NCBI GenBank assembly: GCA_002336765.1
Contig: DDES01000223.1
Location: forward strand, 2,096 to 11,052
Length of the DNA stretch: 8,957 bases
Direction: 5' to 3'
Source: Novosphingobium sp. UBA1948
Lineage (GTDB): Bacteria > Pseudomonadota > Alphaproteobacteria > Sphingomonadales > Sphingomonadaceae
The position numbers and the translations under genes were made by a program. A model generated the notes under the pieces. That model did not search any database. It had not been told where the DNA came from and worked only from the letters and a program-made list of their open reading frames with translations. This document shows, one piece after another, positions 1 through 6,970 of the stretch (within the stretch, counting starts at the first letter, position 1; every line of letters starts with the position of its first letter).

Positions 1-19
1 AGTCCTCTTCTGGGCACCA
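1..19 (+). tRNA. 3' end of tRNA-Leu, cut by the window edge
   Basis: The first 19 bases parse exactly as the 3' part of a tRNA: end of the T-loop (AGT, 1-3), 3' strand of the T-stem (CCTCT, 4-8), 3' strand of the acceptor stem (TCTGGGC, 9-15), discriminator base A (16) and encoded CCA (17-19). The acceptor strand and the A discriminator match the usual alphaproteobacterial leucine tRNA, whose 5' end reads GCCCAGA or similar. The anticodon lies outside the window, so the isoacceptor cannot be named and leucine is recognised from memory of the 3' sequence. A T-rich run follows at 20-28. Confidence 0.8.
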
Positions 20-40
20 TTTTCCTTTACAGGTCAGAAA

Positions 41-69
41 GCCGGCGGTTAAAACCCCGGCTCTCTTGT
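41..69 (+). terminator. Probable intrinsic terminator after tRNA-Leu
   Basis: GCCGG (41-45) pairs with CCGGC (57-61). With one bulged C, GGT also pairs with ACC inside it, closed by a TAAA loop. A T-rich tail (TCTCTTGTT, 61 onward) follows on the plus strand. Its place 20 bases after the tRNA 3' end fits termination of that transcript. The T tract is interrupted, so strength is uncertain. Confidence 0.45.
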
Positions 70-237
70 TCAGGCCGCAGGCTACGGCGCCGCACAAAAT
101 CCCCCGATCAACACAATTCCGGCGCCTTGCTGGCTAGGCGGCCAAAGGCGATCAGCCTATTTTCGGCTTGTCAAAACGGACCGGATGATTTCTGCAGCAA
201 ACTGCGCAAGTCCTCCACGCCGCTCCGGATCTGAACC
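70..237. other. Non-coding gap before the channel gene
   Basis: I see no gene here. A TTGTCA at 169-174 resembles a -35 box, but no good -10 lies 15-18 bases downstream, so I do not call a promoter. There is no clear Shine-Dalgarno sequence before the ATG at 238. The gap between the tRNA terminator and the channel gene presumably holds that gene's promoter. Confidence 0.4.
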
Positions 238-876
238 ATGCCCGTCTCGCTGCCTTCCGTCGCGCTTCCCCTCGCCAGTTTCCTGCCATGGCTCGACCTG
301 GGCGGGATTGCGGTGTTTGCCGCATCGGGCGCGATTGCCGCCGCGCGCCAGCGGCTCGACTTTGTGGCCGCCTGCTTTTTCGCGCTGATCACGGCGGTGG
401 GCGGGGGAACCCTGCGCGATCTGTTGATCGATGCGCCGGTGTTCTGGATGCACGACGCGACGGCGGTATTGATCTGTGGCGGCGTGGCGCTGGCGGTATG
501 GCTGGTGCCCCTGCGCCTGTGGCCAGAGCGCGCACTCGACCTGTTCGACGCGCTGGGGCTGGCGGCCTATGCTGTCTATGGCGCGGGCAAGGCACTGCAT
601 TATGGCATCACGCCGATCTCGGCAGCGGCGGCGGGTGTCATTACGGCCTGTGTCGGCGGCATTATCCGCGACATCACGGCGGGCACACCCTCCATCCTGA
701 TGCGGCACGAATTGTATGTCACCGCCGCGGTACTGGCCGCCTCGCTCTATATCGCGCTGCAGGCGGCGGGACTGTCAACGCAATGGTCCATTGGCCTTGC
801 CGTGGCGACGGGCTTTGCCCTGCGGGTTGCAGCGATCCGCTGGGGCCTTTCGCTGCAACCCCATAAAGGGCGCTAG
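238..876 (+). CDS. TRIC-family (UPF0126) trimeric cation channel
   Basis: The 212-residue protein is almost entirely hydrophobic and shows the two-fold repeat of the bacterial TRIC/UPF0126 family (YadS/YicG type). Each half carries the diagnostic glycine-rich motif followed by Arg-Asp: GGGTLRD at residues 55-61 and GGIIRD at 140-145. Family structures show seven membrane helices, a trimer in which each subunit has its own pore, and conduction of monovalent cations, mainly potassium. It should sit in the inner membrane. Length is normal for the family (about 200-215). The start is fixed as far upstream as possible because an in-frame TGA lies at 232-234; no clear ribosome-binding site precedes it. 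The gene stands alone and converges with the peptidase gene two bases away. Older annotations may call such proteins UPF0126 or a glycine transporter; the substrate cannot be decided from sequence. Confidence 0.92.
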   Translation: MPVSLPSVALPLASFLPWLDLGGIAVFAASGAIAAARQRLDFVAACFFALITAVGGGTLRDLLIDAPVFWMHDATAVLICGGVALAVWLVPLRLWPERALDLFDALGLAAYAVYGAGKALHYGITPISAAAAGVITACVGGIIRDITAGTPSILMRHELYVTAAVLAASLYIALQAAGLSTQWSIGLAVATGFALRVAAIRWGLSLQPHKGR

Positions 877-878
877 GC

Positions 879-2648
879 TCACTTCCCCTTTTCAGCGCCT
901 TCTGCCTTGGGCGCGAAGGTCTGGCCGAAGAAGTCGCCCTTGTACCACTGCGGCGGCACGGTGCTGTTGGCCATGGCGCTGGTGATGCGCCAGTTGGCCT
1001 CGGCAAAGCGGGCGCCCGCGCGCCAGTTGATCGGCTGGCTCAGATCGTCATTGGGCTTGTGATAGGTGTTCTTCAGGAAATCGCCCCATTTCTCGCCGCC
1101 ACCATTGGCAAAGCCGGTGGCGAGGAACACGGCGGGAATGCCCTGCTTCACGAACTGGTAGTGGTCCGAGCGGGTGAAGATGTTTTCCGCTGGCATCGGA
1201 TCGGGCGAAAGCGAGACGCCCATCGCCTTGACCGCATCGGCCGTCATCCGGCCCAGCGTGGAATGATCCGAGCCGAAGGCGATCACATCGGTGAAGGGAT
1301 AGAGCAGCAGCGGCATATCGAGATCGACATTGCCCACGATCTTGCCGCCGGCCGCGCCTTGATGATGCGCGAAATAATCAGCACCGATCAGCCCCTTTTC
1401 CTCGCCGGTGGAAACCAGAAACACCACCGAGCGGCGCGGCGCCTTGGTCTTGTCCGCCTTGGCCTCCTCGGTCATCACCCGCGCCACTTCCAGCAAGGTG
1501 GCCGTGCCCGCCGCATTGTCGAGCGCGCCATTGTTGATGCGGTCCTTATCGGCTGCTTCGCCTGCCTTGGGCGCATCGGTGCCCAGATGGTCGATATGGC
1601 CCGACAGCACCACGAACTGGTCCTTCAGCGCGGGATCGCTGCCCGGGATCATGGCCACGACATTGGGGCTGGTGATGCGGCTCTGCACGCTGGCGCCGGT
1701 GATGCGCGCGCTGGCTTTCAGCGCGAAACCCTTGGGGCGGAAGCCCGCCTTGTCGGCCTCTGCGCGGATCTTGGCCAGGGTCTTGCTGCTGCCCGCGAAC
1801 AGCGCGGCGGCGGCACTGTCACTCAGGCTGGCGCTGCCACGGATCGCGGCGGTTTTGAGATGGACCGTGCCATCCGTCTCCACCCAGTCGATGCGCGGGG
1901 TGCCGGCATATTGCAGCGAACGCTCCCACGGGCGCACTTTCAGCGAGGCATTGGTGGCGATGGTGAGGATACCCACGGCGCCATGCCGTGCCGCCGCCTC
2001 GCCCTTGGTGGCGCTGGCATGGGCGGCCTCCTCGCTGGGCAGGCCGGCGGGGAAGCCCGCCAGCATAACCACGATCTTTCCCTTCACATCCAGCCCTGCG
2101 TAATCGTCGATGCCCAGCAGCGCATTGTCGATGCCATAGCCCACGAAGACCAGCGGCGCGCTCACATCGGTTGTCGCGTCCAGCGCGGAAAGGCCGACCA
2201 GCGCATCCTTGCCCTGTGCAAAGACCTGCGCCTTGCCGTCGGGGCCGGTGATGGCAACGCCGGAATCGCCCTGCCCGCGCACCGTCTTTTGCAAGGTCAC
2301 ACGCTGGAGCCAGCCTCCCTTGTCGCCCATCGGCGTCAGGCCAAGGCTGGCGAAACGCGCGGCGACGTAGGCCGAGGCGATCTCGTGGCCGGTGCTGCCC
2401 GTGTCGCGCCCGCCCAGCAGATCGTCGGCAAAGAAGGTGACGTCGGCACGCACGCGATCCGCCGAGAAGCGCGGATCGAGCGGCATCTGCTCCTCGGTCC
2501 TGAGCGGGGCGGCAGGCGCGGGTTTCGCCACTTTCTGCTCCGCCCCTGCCCCCATCGCCTCGGCCCAATCCGCCTCATGTGCCACGGCGGGCGCGGACAG
2601 AACAAGGGCAACGGCGGTGAGCGGGATCAGGCGTGACAAACGCGGCAT
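879..2648 (-). CDS. Secreted M28-family zinc metallopeptidase
   Basis: This 589-residue protein begins with a signal peptide (basic start, hydrophobic 8-22, likely cleavage after AVA at about 23), so it should be periplasmic or secreted. Residues about 140-320 fit the protease-associated (PA) insert common in this group. The catalytic M28 domain follows with all expected co-catalytic zinc ligands: H351 (GHIDHLG), D377 (ALDNAAG), E416/E417 (TGEEKG, where one Glu is the general base), D444 (in VDLDMP) and H530 (YHKPND). H496 in the SDHYQF motif is also conserved. Family members are aminopeptidases or dipeptidases acting on peptide N-termini. GGAG at 2657-2660 lies eight bases before the ATG and supports the start. 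The last codon is two bases from the stop of the convergent channel gene, so no separate terminator fits between them. Exact peptide specificity is unknown. Confidence 0.93.
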   Translation of the reverse strand: MPRLSRLIPLTAVALVLSAPAVAHEADWAEAMGAGAEQKVAKPAPAAPLRTEEQMPLDPRFSADRVRADVTFFADDLLGGRDTGSTGHEIASAYVAARFASLGLTPMGDKGGWLQRVTLQKTVRGQGDSGVAITGPDGKAQVFAQGKDALVGLSALDATTDVSAPLVFVGYGIDNALLGIDDYAGLDVKGKIVVMLAGFPAGLPSEEAAHASATKGEAAARHGAVGILTIATNASLKVRPWERSLQYAGTPRIDWVETDGTVHLKTAAIRGSASLSDSAAAALFAGSSKTLAKIRAEADKAGFRPKGFALKASARITGASVQSRITSPNVVAMIPGSDPALKDQFVVLSGHIDHLGTDAPKAGEAADKDRINNGALDNAAGTATLLEVARVMTEEAKADKTKAPRRSVVFLVSTGEEKGLIGADYFAHHQGAAGGKIVGNVDLDMPLLLYPFTDVIAFGSDHSTLGRMTADAVKAMGVSLSPDPMPAENIFTRSDHYQFVKQGIPAVFLATGFANGGGEKWGDFLKNTYHKPNDDLSQPINWRAGARFAEANWRITSAMANSTVPPQWYKGDFFGQTFAPKAEGAEKGK

Positions 2649-2672
2649 GGGGGTAACTCCGGCAAAGAAGGG

Positions 2673-2699
2673 CTACGCAAAGCTTGCGTAGTGACGCAA
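2673..2699. promoter_or_regulatory. Palindromic candidate operator before the peptidase gene
   Basis: A perfect inverted repeat has 8-base arms (CTACGCAA at 2673-2680, TTGCGTAG at 2684-2691) around the spacer AGC. A third half-site, ACGCAA, lies at 2694-2699, exactly 19 bases from the first. The block lies between the modC stop and the peptidase start, just downstream of a possible -10, where a repressor would act. The same hairpin in RNA could instead help terminate the mod transcript, but the following tail (CCCTTCTTT on the minus strand) is a weak U tract. Confidence 0.45.
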
Positions 2700-2701
2700 A
2701 C

Positions 2702-2729
2702 TTATTACGCGCACATCCCGCCTAATCAA
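2702..2729 (-). promoter_or_regulatory. Weak candidate promoter for the peptidase gene
   Basis: On the minus strand, TTGATT (complement of 2724-2729, overlapping the modC stop) and TAATAA (complement of 2702-2707) are separated by 16 bases, resembling a sigma-70 -35/-10 pair. The palindrome at 2673-2691 would then lie around the transcription start. The match to consensus is modest. Confidence 0.28.
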
Positions 2730-3345
2730 GCGCGATAATCCGCCCCGCAAGTCGTTCCACCTCGGCGCGATCATGGCTGACATAGAGGATCGGCAGGCGC
2801 AGATCATCACGGATCCGCTCGATCAGCGCCATGATCTCGCCCCGCCGCGCCGCATCCAGCGAAGACAAAGGTTCGTCCATCAACAGGCAGCGCGCGCCCG
2901 ACAACAAAGCCCGCCCGATAGCCACACGCTGCGCCTCGCCGCCGGAAAGCTGGCGTGGCATACGGGCCAACAGATGCCCGATGCCAAGGAAGCTGCAAAC
3001 CTCGGGCAGGCTGATCCAGCGCTGCTCGGGCGCGGAGAGACGCCAGCCATAGAGCAGATTGGCCTCCACGCTCTTGTGCGGGAACAGGCGATAGTCCTGA
3101 AAGACATAGCCGCAGCGGCGTTGTTCGGGGGCAAGGTCAATCCCCGCCGCGCTGTCGAACAGCACCTGTCCGCCCACCACGATCCGCCCCGCATCGGGCC
3201 GCAGCAAGCCCGCCACCATATCCAGCACGCTGGTCTTGCCCGCGCCCGAGGGGCCGAACAGCGCCGTCAGCCCTGCCTCGCTGGCAAAGCGCGTGGCGAT
3301 CAGGGCATCGCCGCGGCGCAGGGTTACGTCAATCTCAATACCCAT
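2722..3345 (-). CDS. modC: Molybdate ABC transporter ATP-binding protein, short form
   Basis: This 207-residue ATPase powers molybdate import with ModA and ModB. All ABC motifs are present in order: Walker A GPSGAGKT (31-38), Q-loop Q83, signature LSGGE (133-137), Walker B LLMDEP (154-159), D-loop SSLD (161-164) and the switch histidine H191. It stops at about residue 207, right after the nucleotide-binding fold. Typical ModC proteins are about 350 residues and carry a C-terminal TOBE/MOP molybdate-binding domain; here that domain is absent. The TAG stop is followed by non-coding DNA containing a palindrome, so this looks like a genuine short form and not an obvious frameshift. Its ATG lies inside the modB 3' end (11-base overlap), which implies translational coupling. 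Identity as ModC rests on the neighbours more than on the ATPase itself. Confidence 0.88.
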   Translation of the reverse strand: MGIEIDVTLRRGDALIATRFASEAGLTALFGPSGAGKTSVLDMVAGLLRPDAGRIVVGGQVLFDSAAGIDLAPEQRRCGYVFQDYRLFPHKSVEANLLYGWRLSAPEQRWISLPEVCSFLGIGHLLARMPRQLSGGEAQRVAIGRALLSGARCLLMDEPLSSLDAARRGEIMALIERIRDDLRLPILYVSHDRAEVERLAGRIIALD

Positions 3346-4033
3346 GACGGCCGCCCCCGTTCCAGCGAGTCATCCTGCGCGCAAGAATCTCCGACACCAC
3401 CAAGGCCGCCAGCGACAGCGTCACCGAAATCAGCGCGAGGCGCGTCACCAGAGCATCGCCCGATGGCGTCTGCAAAGCCGCATAGATCGCCAGCGGCAAG
3501 GTCTGCGTCTCGTCGGGAATGTTCGAGACAAAGGTGATCGTCGCGCCAAATTCGCCAAGGCTGCGCGCAAAGCCCAGCACCAGCCCCGCCAACACCCCCG
3601 GCATGGCCAGCGGCAAGGTCACGCTGACAAACACCCGCCAGCGCGATGCGCCCAGTGTGCGCGCGGCCTGTTCCAGCCTGCGATCCACCGCCTCGATCGA
3701 CAGGCGCATCGCGCGCACCATCAGCGGAAAAGCCATCACCGCACTGGCCAGCGCCGCGCCGGTCCAGCGGAACATCAGCGTGATGCCGCAATCCGCCAGC
3801 AGGCGCCCCAACGGCCCTTGTGCGCCAAACGCCAGCAGCAGCAGCCAGCCCACCACCACCGGCGGCAACACCAGCGGCAAATGCACCACAGCGTCGAGCA
3901 CCACCAGCCCGGCCCAACGCCCGCGCGCCAAGACCCACGCCACGCCAAAGGCCAGCGGGGCTATCCCGAAAATCGCCACCGCGCTGACCTTCAGCGACAG
4001 GGCAACGATGGCCAGTTCCTGCGCGCTCGGCAT
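3335..4033 (-). CDS. modB: Molybdate ABC transporter permease
   Basis: This 232-residue inner-membrane protein forms the molybdate channel as a dimer. It has about five to six hydrophobic spans and the cytoplasmic coupling (EAA) loop that docks on the ATPase, seen at residues 114-145 (EAVDRR, then AARTLGAS and the LPLAMPG end). SLGEFGAT at 158-165 is a hallmark of molybdate/tungstate permeases. Length is normal (about 220-235). Its ATG directly follows the modA stop (TGA-ATG with no gap) and its 3' end overlaps modC by 11 bases, so the three genes are read as one message. The antisense frame over this region is open but only a shadow of high GC. Confidence 0.93.
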   Translation of the reverse strand: MPSAQELAIVALSLKVSAVAIFGIAPLAFGVAWVLARGRWAGLVVLDAVVHLPLVLPPVVVGWLLLLAFGAQGPLGRLLADCGITLMFRWTGAALASAVMAFPLMVRAMRLSIEAVDRRLEQAARTLGASRWRVFVSVTLPLAMPGVLAGLVLGFARSLGEFGATITFVSNIPDETQTLPLAIYAALQTPSGDALVTRLALISVTLSLAALVVSEILARRMTRWNGGGRHGY

Positions 4034-4840
4034 TCAGCTTGCGCCAAAGCCATAGGCGGCGAAGATGCGATGTCCCTCGGGCGAGATCAGGAAGCGGCGG
4101 AAGGCCTCGCCCTCGGCACTGGCGCCCGCCAAAGCCGCCAGCGGGTAAACAATCGGCTTGTGGGTGCGATCAGGAAACAGGCCGAGGATGCGCACCTTGG
4201 GTTCCACCCTTGCATCGGTGGCGTAAACGATGCCCAGCGGCGCCTCGCCCCGCGCCACCAGCGCCAAGGCCGCGCGCACGCTTTCCGCGCCAGCAACACG
4301 CGGTGCCACCGCAGGCCAGACCTTCAGATTGACCAGCGCCTGTTGGCCATATTTGCCAGCGGGCACTGCCCCCACCTGCCCCATCGCCAGCCTTCCATTC
4401 GCCCCCAGCGCTGCGGCCAGCGGGAAATTGGGCATAATGGCGAGCCGCGTCGTGCTGGCCACCGGCGCGATCAACGCCAGCCGGTTGGTCAGCACATTGA
4501 CCCGCGTGCCGCGCAGGATCCAGCCACCGGCGCGCGCCTTGTCGGCGGCGACATAGTCCATCCATTCCTCATCGGCCGAGAAAAACAGATCGGCGGGCGC
4601 GCCCTGCACGATCTGCCGCGCCAGCGCCGAGGAGGCCGCAAAGGAGAGGACAGGCCGCACATGGCCTTTGGCCGCCCACACATCGGCAGCCTTGTTCAAG
4701 GCCTCCTGCAAGGAAGCTGCCGCCAGAACCAGGGGCGCTTTGCCCTGAACTCTGGCGGACTGCCCCTGTGCCTGAGCGGGTTGGGCTCCTAAAACCAGCG
4801 CGATCAGGCAGAAGGAAATGAGACGGATCAGAAAGGACAC
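4034..4840 (-). CDS. modA: Molybdate-binding periplasmic protein
   Basis: ModA captures molybdate in the periplasm and delivers it to ModB. I use the GTG at 4838-4840 as start, giving 268 residues with a textbook signal peptide (n-region with one Arg, hydrophobic core, cleavage after AQA near residue 24); AAGGA at 4853-4857 lies 12 bases upstream. An in-frame GTG at 4877-4879 would add 13 residues, but it lies within the candidate promoter/operator. Oxyanion-binding positions match ModA: S43 (AAAS-L), S70 (FAASSALA), the Ala/Pro stretch near 161, V188 (ESVRAAL) and Y206 (VYATDA). First gene of modABC. Sulfate-binding homologues are less likely because the permease has molybdate-type motifs. 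Confidence 0.9.
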   Translation of the reverse strand: MSFLIRLISFCLIALVLGAQPAQAQGQSARVQGKAPLVLAAASLQEALNKAADVWAAKGHVRPVLSFAASSALARQIVQGAPADLFFSADEEWMDYVAADKARAGGWILRGTRVNVLTNRLALIAPVASTTRLAIMPNFPLAAALGANGRLAMGQVGAVPAGKYGQQALVNLKVWPAVAPRVAGAESVRAALALVARGEAPLGIVYATDARVEPKVRILGLFPDRTHKPIVYPLAALAGASAEGEAFRRFLISPEGHRIFAAYGFGAS

Positions 4841-4868
4841 GGGGGCAGGCTTTCCTTGCAGGGTGAAG

Positions 4869-4888
4869 CTATATCCCACCCTATACAG
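4869..4888. promoter_or_regulatory. Candidate Mo-box and -10 region of the mod operon
   Basis: CTATAT (4869-4874) and ATACAG (4883-4888) form an imperfect inverted repeat (five of six bases) around an 8-base spacer. AT-rich inverted half-sites with such spacing are known for ModE/Mop-type molybdate-responsive regulators, which repress modABC when molybdate is ample. On the minus strand TATAGC (complement of 4868-4873) or TATAGG could be the -10 element. No good -35 was found. No modE gene is in the window. Confidence 0.35.
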
Positions 4889-4937
4889 AAAAGCCCACCC
4901 CCACGCCAGCGGTCAACACCGGTGCCCGCGCCTAAGT

Positions 4938-5360
4938 TCAGCGCAGCGCCTTGACCTCGGCTGCGGTAATCTTGCCCTTGAACTTGTTGCCAAAGTTCGA
5001 GCGCACATAGGTCACCACATCGGCCACCTGCTCGTCGGTGAGCATCTGGCCGATGGCCGGCATGCCGTTCAGCCCCTTGACCACCACCATCGCCGGATAG
5101 GCGGGCACGGCCAGATTGCGGTTGCCCGCCAGCGCCGGATAGCGACCGGCGCCTTCGGCCCCCTTGGCATCATGCATATGACATGCGGCGCAAACGCGGT
5201 GGAAGATCTGCTCGCCGGTGGCGGGACCAAGCATGCGCGCGCCAAAGGCCGCATCGCCAGCCGCCGCGCCCGCCGGACGCGCCGGAGCAGGCGCCGGCGT
5301 TTGCGCCGAGACCGGTGCCGCCATTGCCAGCGCAATTGTTGTAAGGATCAGCTTGTTCAT
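4938..5360 (-). CDS. Small periplasmic class I c-type cytochrome
   Basis: This 140-residue protein has a signal peptide (1-19, cleavage after VSA), an Ala/Pro-rich linker (20-40) and one cytochrome c domain. Haem attaches at CAACH (C57, C60, H61), and M100 in NGMPA is the likely sixth ligand, giving a soluble mono-haem class I cytochrome. The C-terminal LTDEQVADVVTYV helix (108-120) is typical of this domain. The start ATG is five bases after the stop of the flavoenzyme gene (TGA at 5366-5368), so the two are almost certainly co-transcribed. The longer open frame upstream is only read-through into that gene. The pairing suggests it accepts electrons from the flavoenzyme and passes them to a terminal oxidase, as CycN does for NicA2 in Pseudomonas putida S16. 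The partner assignment is inferred. Confidence 0.92.
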   Translation of the reverse strand: MNKLILTTIALAMAAPVSAQTPAPAPARPAGAAAGDAAFGARMLGPATGEQIFHRVCAACHMHDAKGAEGAGRYPALAGNRNLAVPAYPAMVVVKGLNGMPAIGQMLTDEQVADVVTYVRSNFGNKFKGKITAAEVKALR

Positions 5361-5365
5361 ATCCG

Positions 5366-6970
5366 TCACCCCGCCATAACCCGTTGATGCAGCCGCGTGA
5401 TCGTGTCGATCGCCGAGGTGATGCCGCCTTCCTGCCAGCCGCCGTAGTAGGAGGCATGTTCGCCCGCCAACATGATGCGGCCGTCCATCTGGCACAGGTT
5501 CTTGTAGTGATCGGCGCGGGTCTGTTCGGTCCATGTGCCAAAGCAGCCCAGCGTCCACGGAATGCGGTGCCACGCCACCGACGAGCCATTCATGAACTCG
5601 TCCTTGTATTGCGGGTGGATCTGGCTGCCCCATTCCAGCACCTTGGCCACGCGCTCTTCCGGCGTGGAAGCGGTCAGTTCATAGCCCGCCGCGCCGCCGG
5701 TGTAGCAACCCAGCAACACGCCCGGCCCCTTGGCGCCATAGCGGCTGGAGGGATAGGATATCTGGCTGTTGGGCAGATCGGTGTAGGTGATGCCGCCGTA
5801 GATCTTGTCGTCCTGCTCCCAGAAGCGACGCTTGAACTCGAGTCCGACCTTGACGCTGGTCGAATAGGGCACGGCGCGGATCGCCGAGGCCAGTTCTCCA
5901 CCCACATTCATATCGATCTGCGCCAGAATGGGCAGCGGAATGGTGCAGATGCAGTAATCCGCAGCAGCCTTCATCACCTCGCCGGTCTTGGTGTCCTTGT
6001 AGGTGACGACAACGCCCTTCTCGTTCTGCTGGATCGAGGTGACCTTGCTGTTCTTGCGCACCAGATGGCCCGCAGCGCGTTCGAAGGCCTTGCCGACCTG
6101 AATCATGCCGCCCACCGGCTGGAAGATGGTGAACTCGTGGTCCCATTGCAGGTTGCCTGCGATCGAACGCCACAGGCCGGACTGCATCAGTTCGGAAAAG
6201 GCGATCGGATCGGAAGGCTCGGGCACCGCCGACAGGCCACCGCCCGGCTCCTTGTCATAGCCACGGCGGCCGCTGGAGGGCATACCCTTCACATAGCGCA
6301 TGTTGCGGTCGAGAGCGCCAAAGCCGCGCAGCGACTCCAGCAGCATCTCGGCATCTTCCTTGGTGACGGCGTCGTTGAGAGCGCCCTGCTTCACCGACTT
6401 GGACAGCAACTCGCTGACATAGCCGAAATAGTCCGCCTGAACGTGGCGGAAACGCTGGGGCTTGCCGCCAAACGCCTTGGTGTTGTGGACATAGGCGTTG
6501 TAATTCACCTGCATGAAGGGTTCGAGTTCGACGCCCAGTTCATGGCAATAGTGGATCAGGCCATGGTGGTGCCATGGAATGCGCCACGGGCCCGGATTGA
6601 TGTAATTGCCCGGCGCGAACTGGCAGGTTTGCGTCGCGCCGCCCAGCTCGGTGTAGGTGGTGCCGCCCGACAGCGTCCACGAACGCCCGCCGATGCGGTC
6701 CTGATATTCCAGCACCTGCACCTTGTAGCCCGCCTTGGACAGTTCGAGCGCGCTGGTCATGCCCGCCACGCCCGCGCCGAGGATCAGCACGCTGGCGCCC
6801 TTGGCGCCGCCTTCCAGCTTGACCGGACCTTTGAAATTGGAGGCTTGCGCCTGTTCCATGCCCGCCATCGCCATATACATGGCCGATGCGCCAGCCGTCT
6901 TGCCGATCATGGCGAGCAGCTCGCGCTTGCTCATGCCCTGACCGGCGCTGTCCACGATAGAATCGCTCAT
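5366..6970 (-). CDS. FAD-dependent amine/L-amino acid oxidase-like enzyme
   Basis: This 534-residue flavoenzyme belongs to the flavin amine oxidase superfamily and should oxidise a C-N bond to an imine, reducing FAD. It shows the FAD Rossmann motif GAGVAG (65-70), the ribose-binding E88, GGRS (94-97) and the C-terminal FAD motif AGEH (502-505). Several stretches resemble L-amino acid oxidases: WRIP at 129-132 (R130 at the place of the carboxylate-binding Arg), FWEQDD...TDLP...SYP (383-407, with Y406 at a substrate Tyr) and GGW (510-512). Residues 13-44 look like a degenerate Tat signal (SKRELL, Lys-Arg instead of Arg-Arg), so the location is uncertain. AAGGA (6977-6981), six bases before the ATG, sets this start; an upstream in-frame ATG gives a poor N-terminus. 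A cytochrome c gene follows after five bases. The substrate is unknown. Confidence 0.9.
   Translation of the reverse strand: MSDSIVDSAGQGMSKRELLAMIGKTAGASAMYMAMAGMEQAQASNFKGPVKLEGGAKGASVLILGAGVAGMTSALELSKAGYKVQVLEYQDRIGGRSWTLSGGTTYTELGGATQTCQFAPGNYINPGPWRIPWHHHGLIHYCHELGVELEPFMQVNYNAYVHNTKAFGGKPQRFRHVQADYFGYVSELLSKSVKQGALNDAVTKEDAEMLLESLRGFGALDRNMRYVKGMPSSGRRGYDKEPGGGLSAVPEPSDPIAFSELMQSGLWRSIAGNLQWDHEFTIFQPVGGMIQVGKAFERAAGHLVRKNSKVTSIQQNEKGVVVTYKDTKTGEVMKAAADYCICTIPLPILAQIDMNVGGELASAIRAVPYSTSVKVGLEFKRRFWEQDDKIYGGITYTDLPNSQISYPSSRYGAKGPGVLLGCYTGGAAGYELTASTPEERVAKVLEWGSQIHPQYKDEFMNGSSVAWHRIPWTLGCFGTWTEQTRADHYKNLCQMDGRIMLAGEHASYYGGWQEGGITSAIDTITRLHQRVMAG

Noticed and set aside
1..19. Genomic island attachment site at the tRNA
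   Set aside because: No integrase, no second copy of the tRNA end and no mobile genes are visible in the window.
1059..2636. 525-codon open frame on the plus strand opposite the peptidase gene
   Set aside because: It is a shadow of a GC-rich gene: composition is rich in Arg, Gly, His and Gln with no domain, while the minus strand encodes a complete M28 peptidase.
3236..4792. 518-codon open frame on the plus strand opposite the mod genes
   Set aside because: It spans three well-supported genes on the other strand and its protein is a low-complexity Arg/Gln/His mix.
4917..4924. CACCGGTG palindrome after the cytochrome gene
   Set aside because: An 8-base dyad with no loop and no T tract is too short to call a terminator or an operator in such GC-rich DNA.
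4938..5633. Longer 231-residue version of the cytochrome
   Set aside because: The extra part is an alternative frame of the flavoenzyme gene; the ATG at 5360 begins a clean signal peptide.
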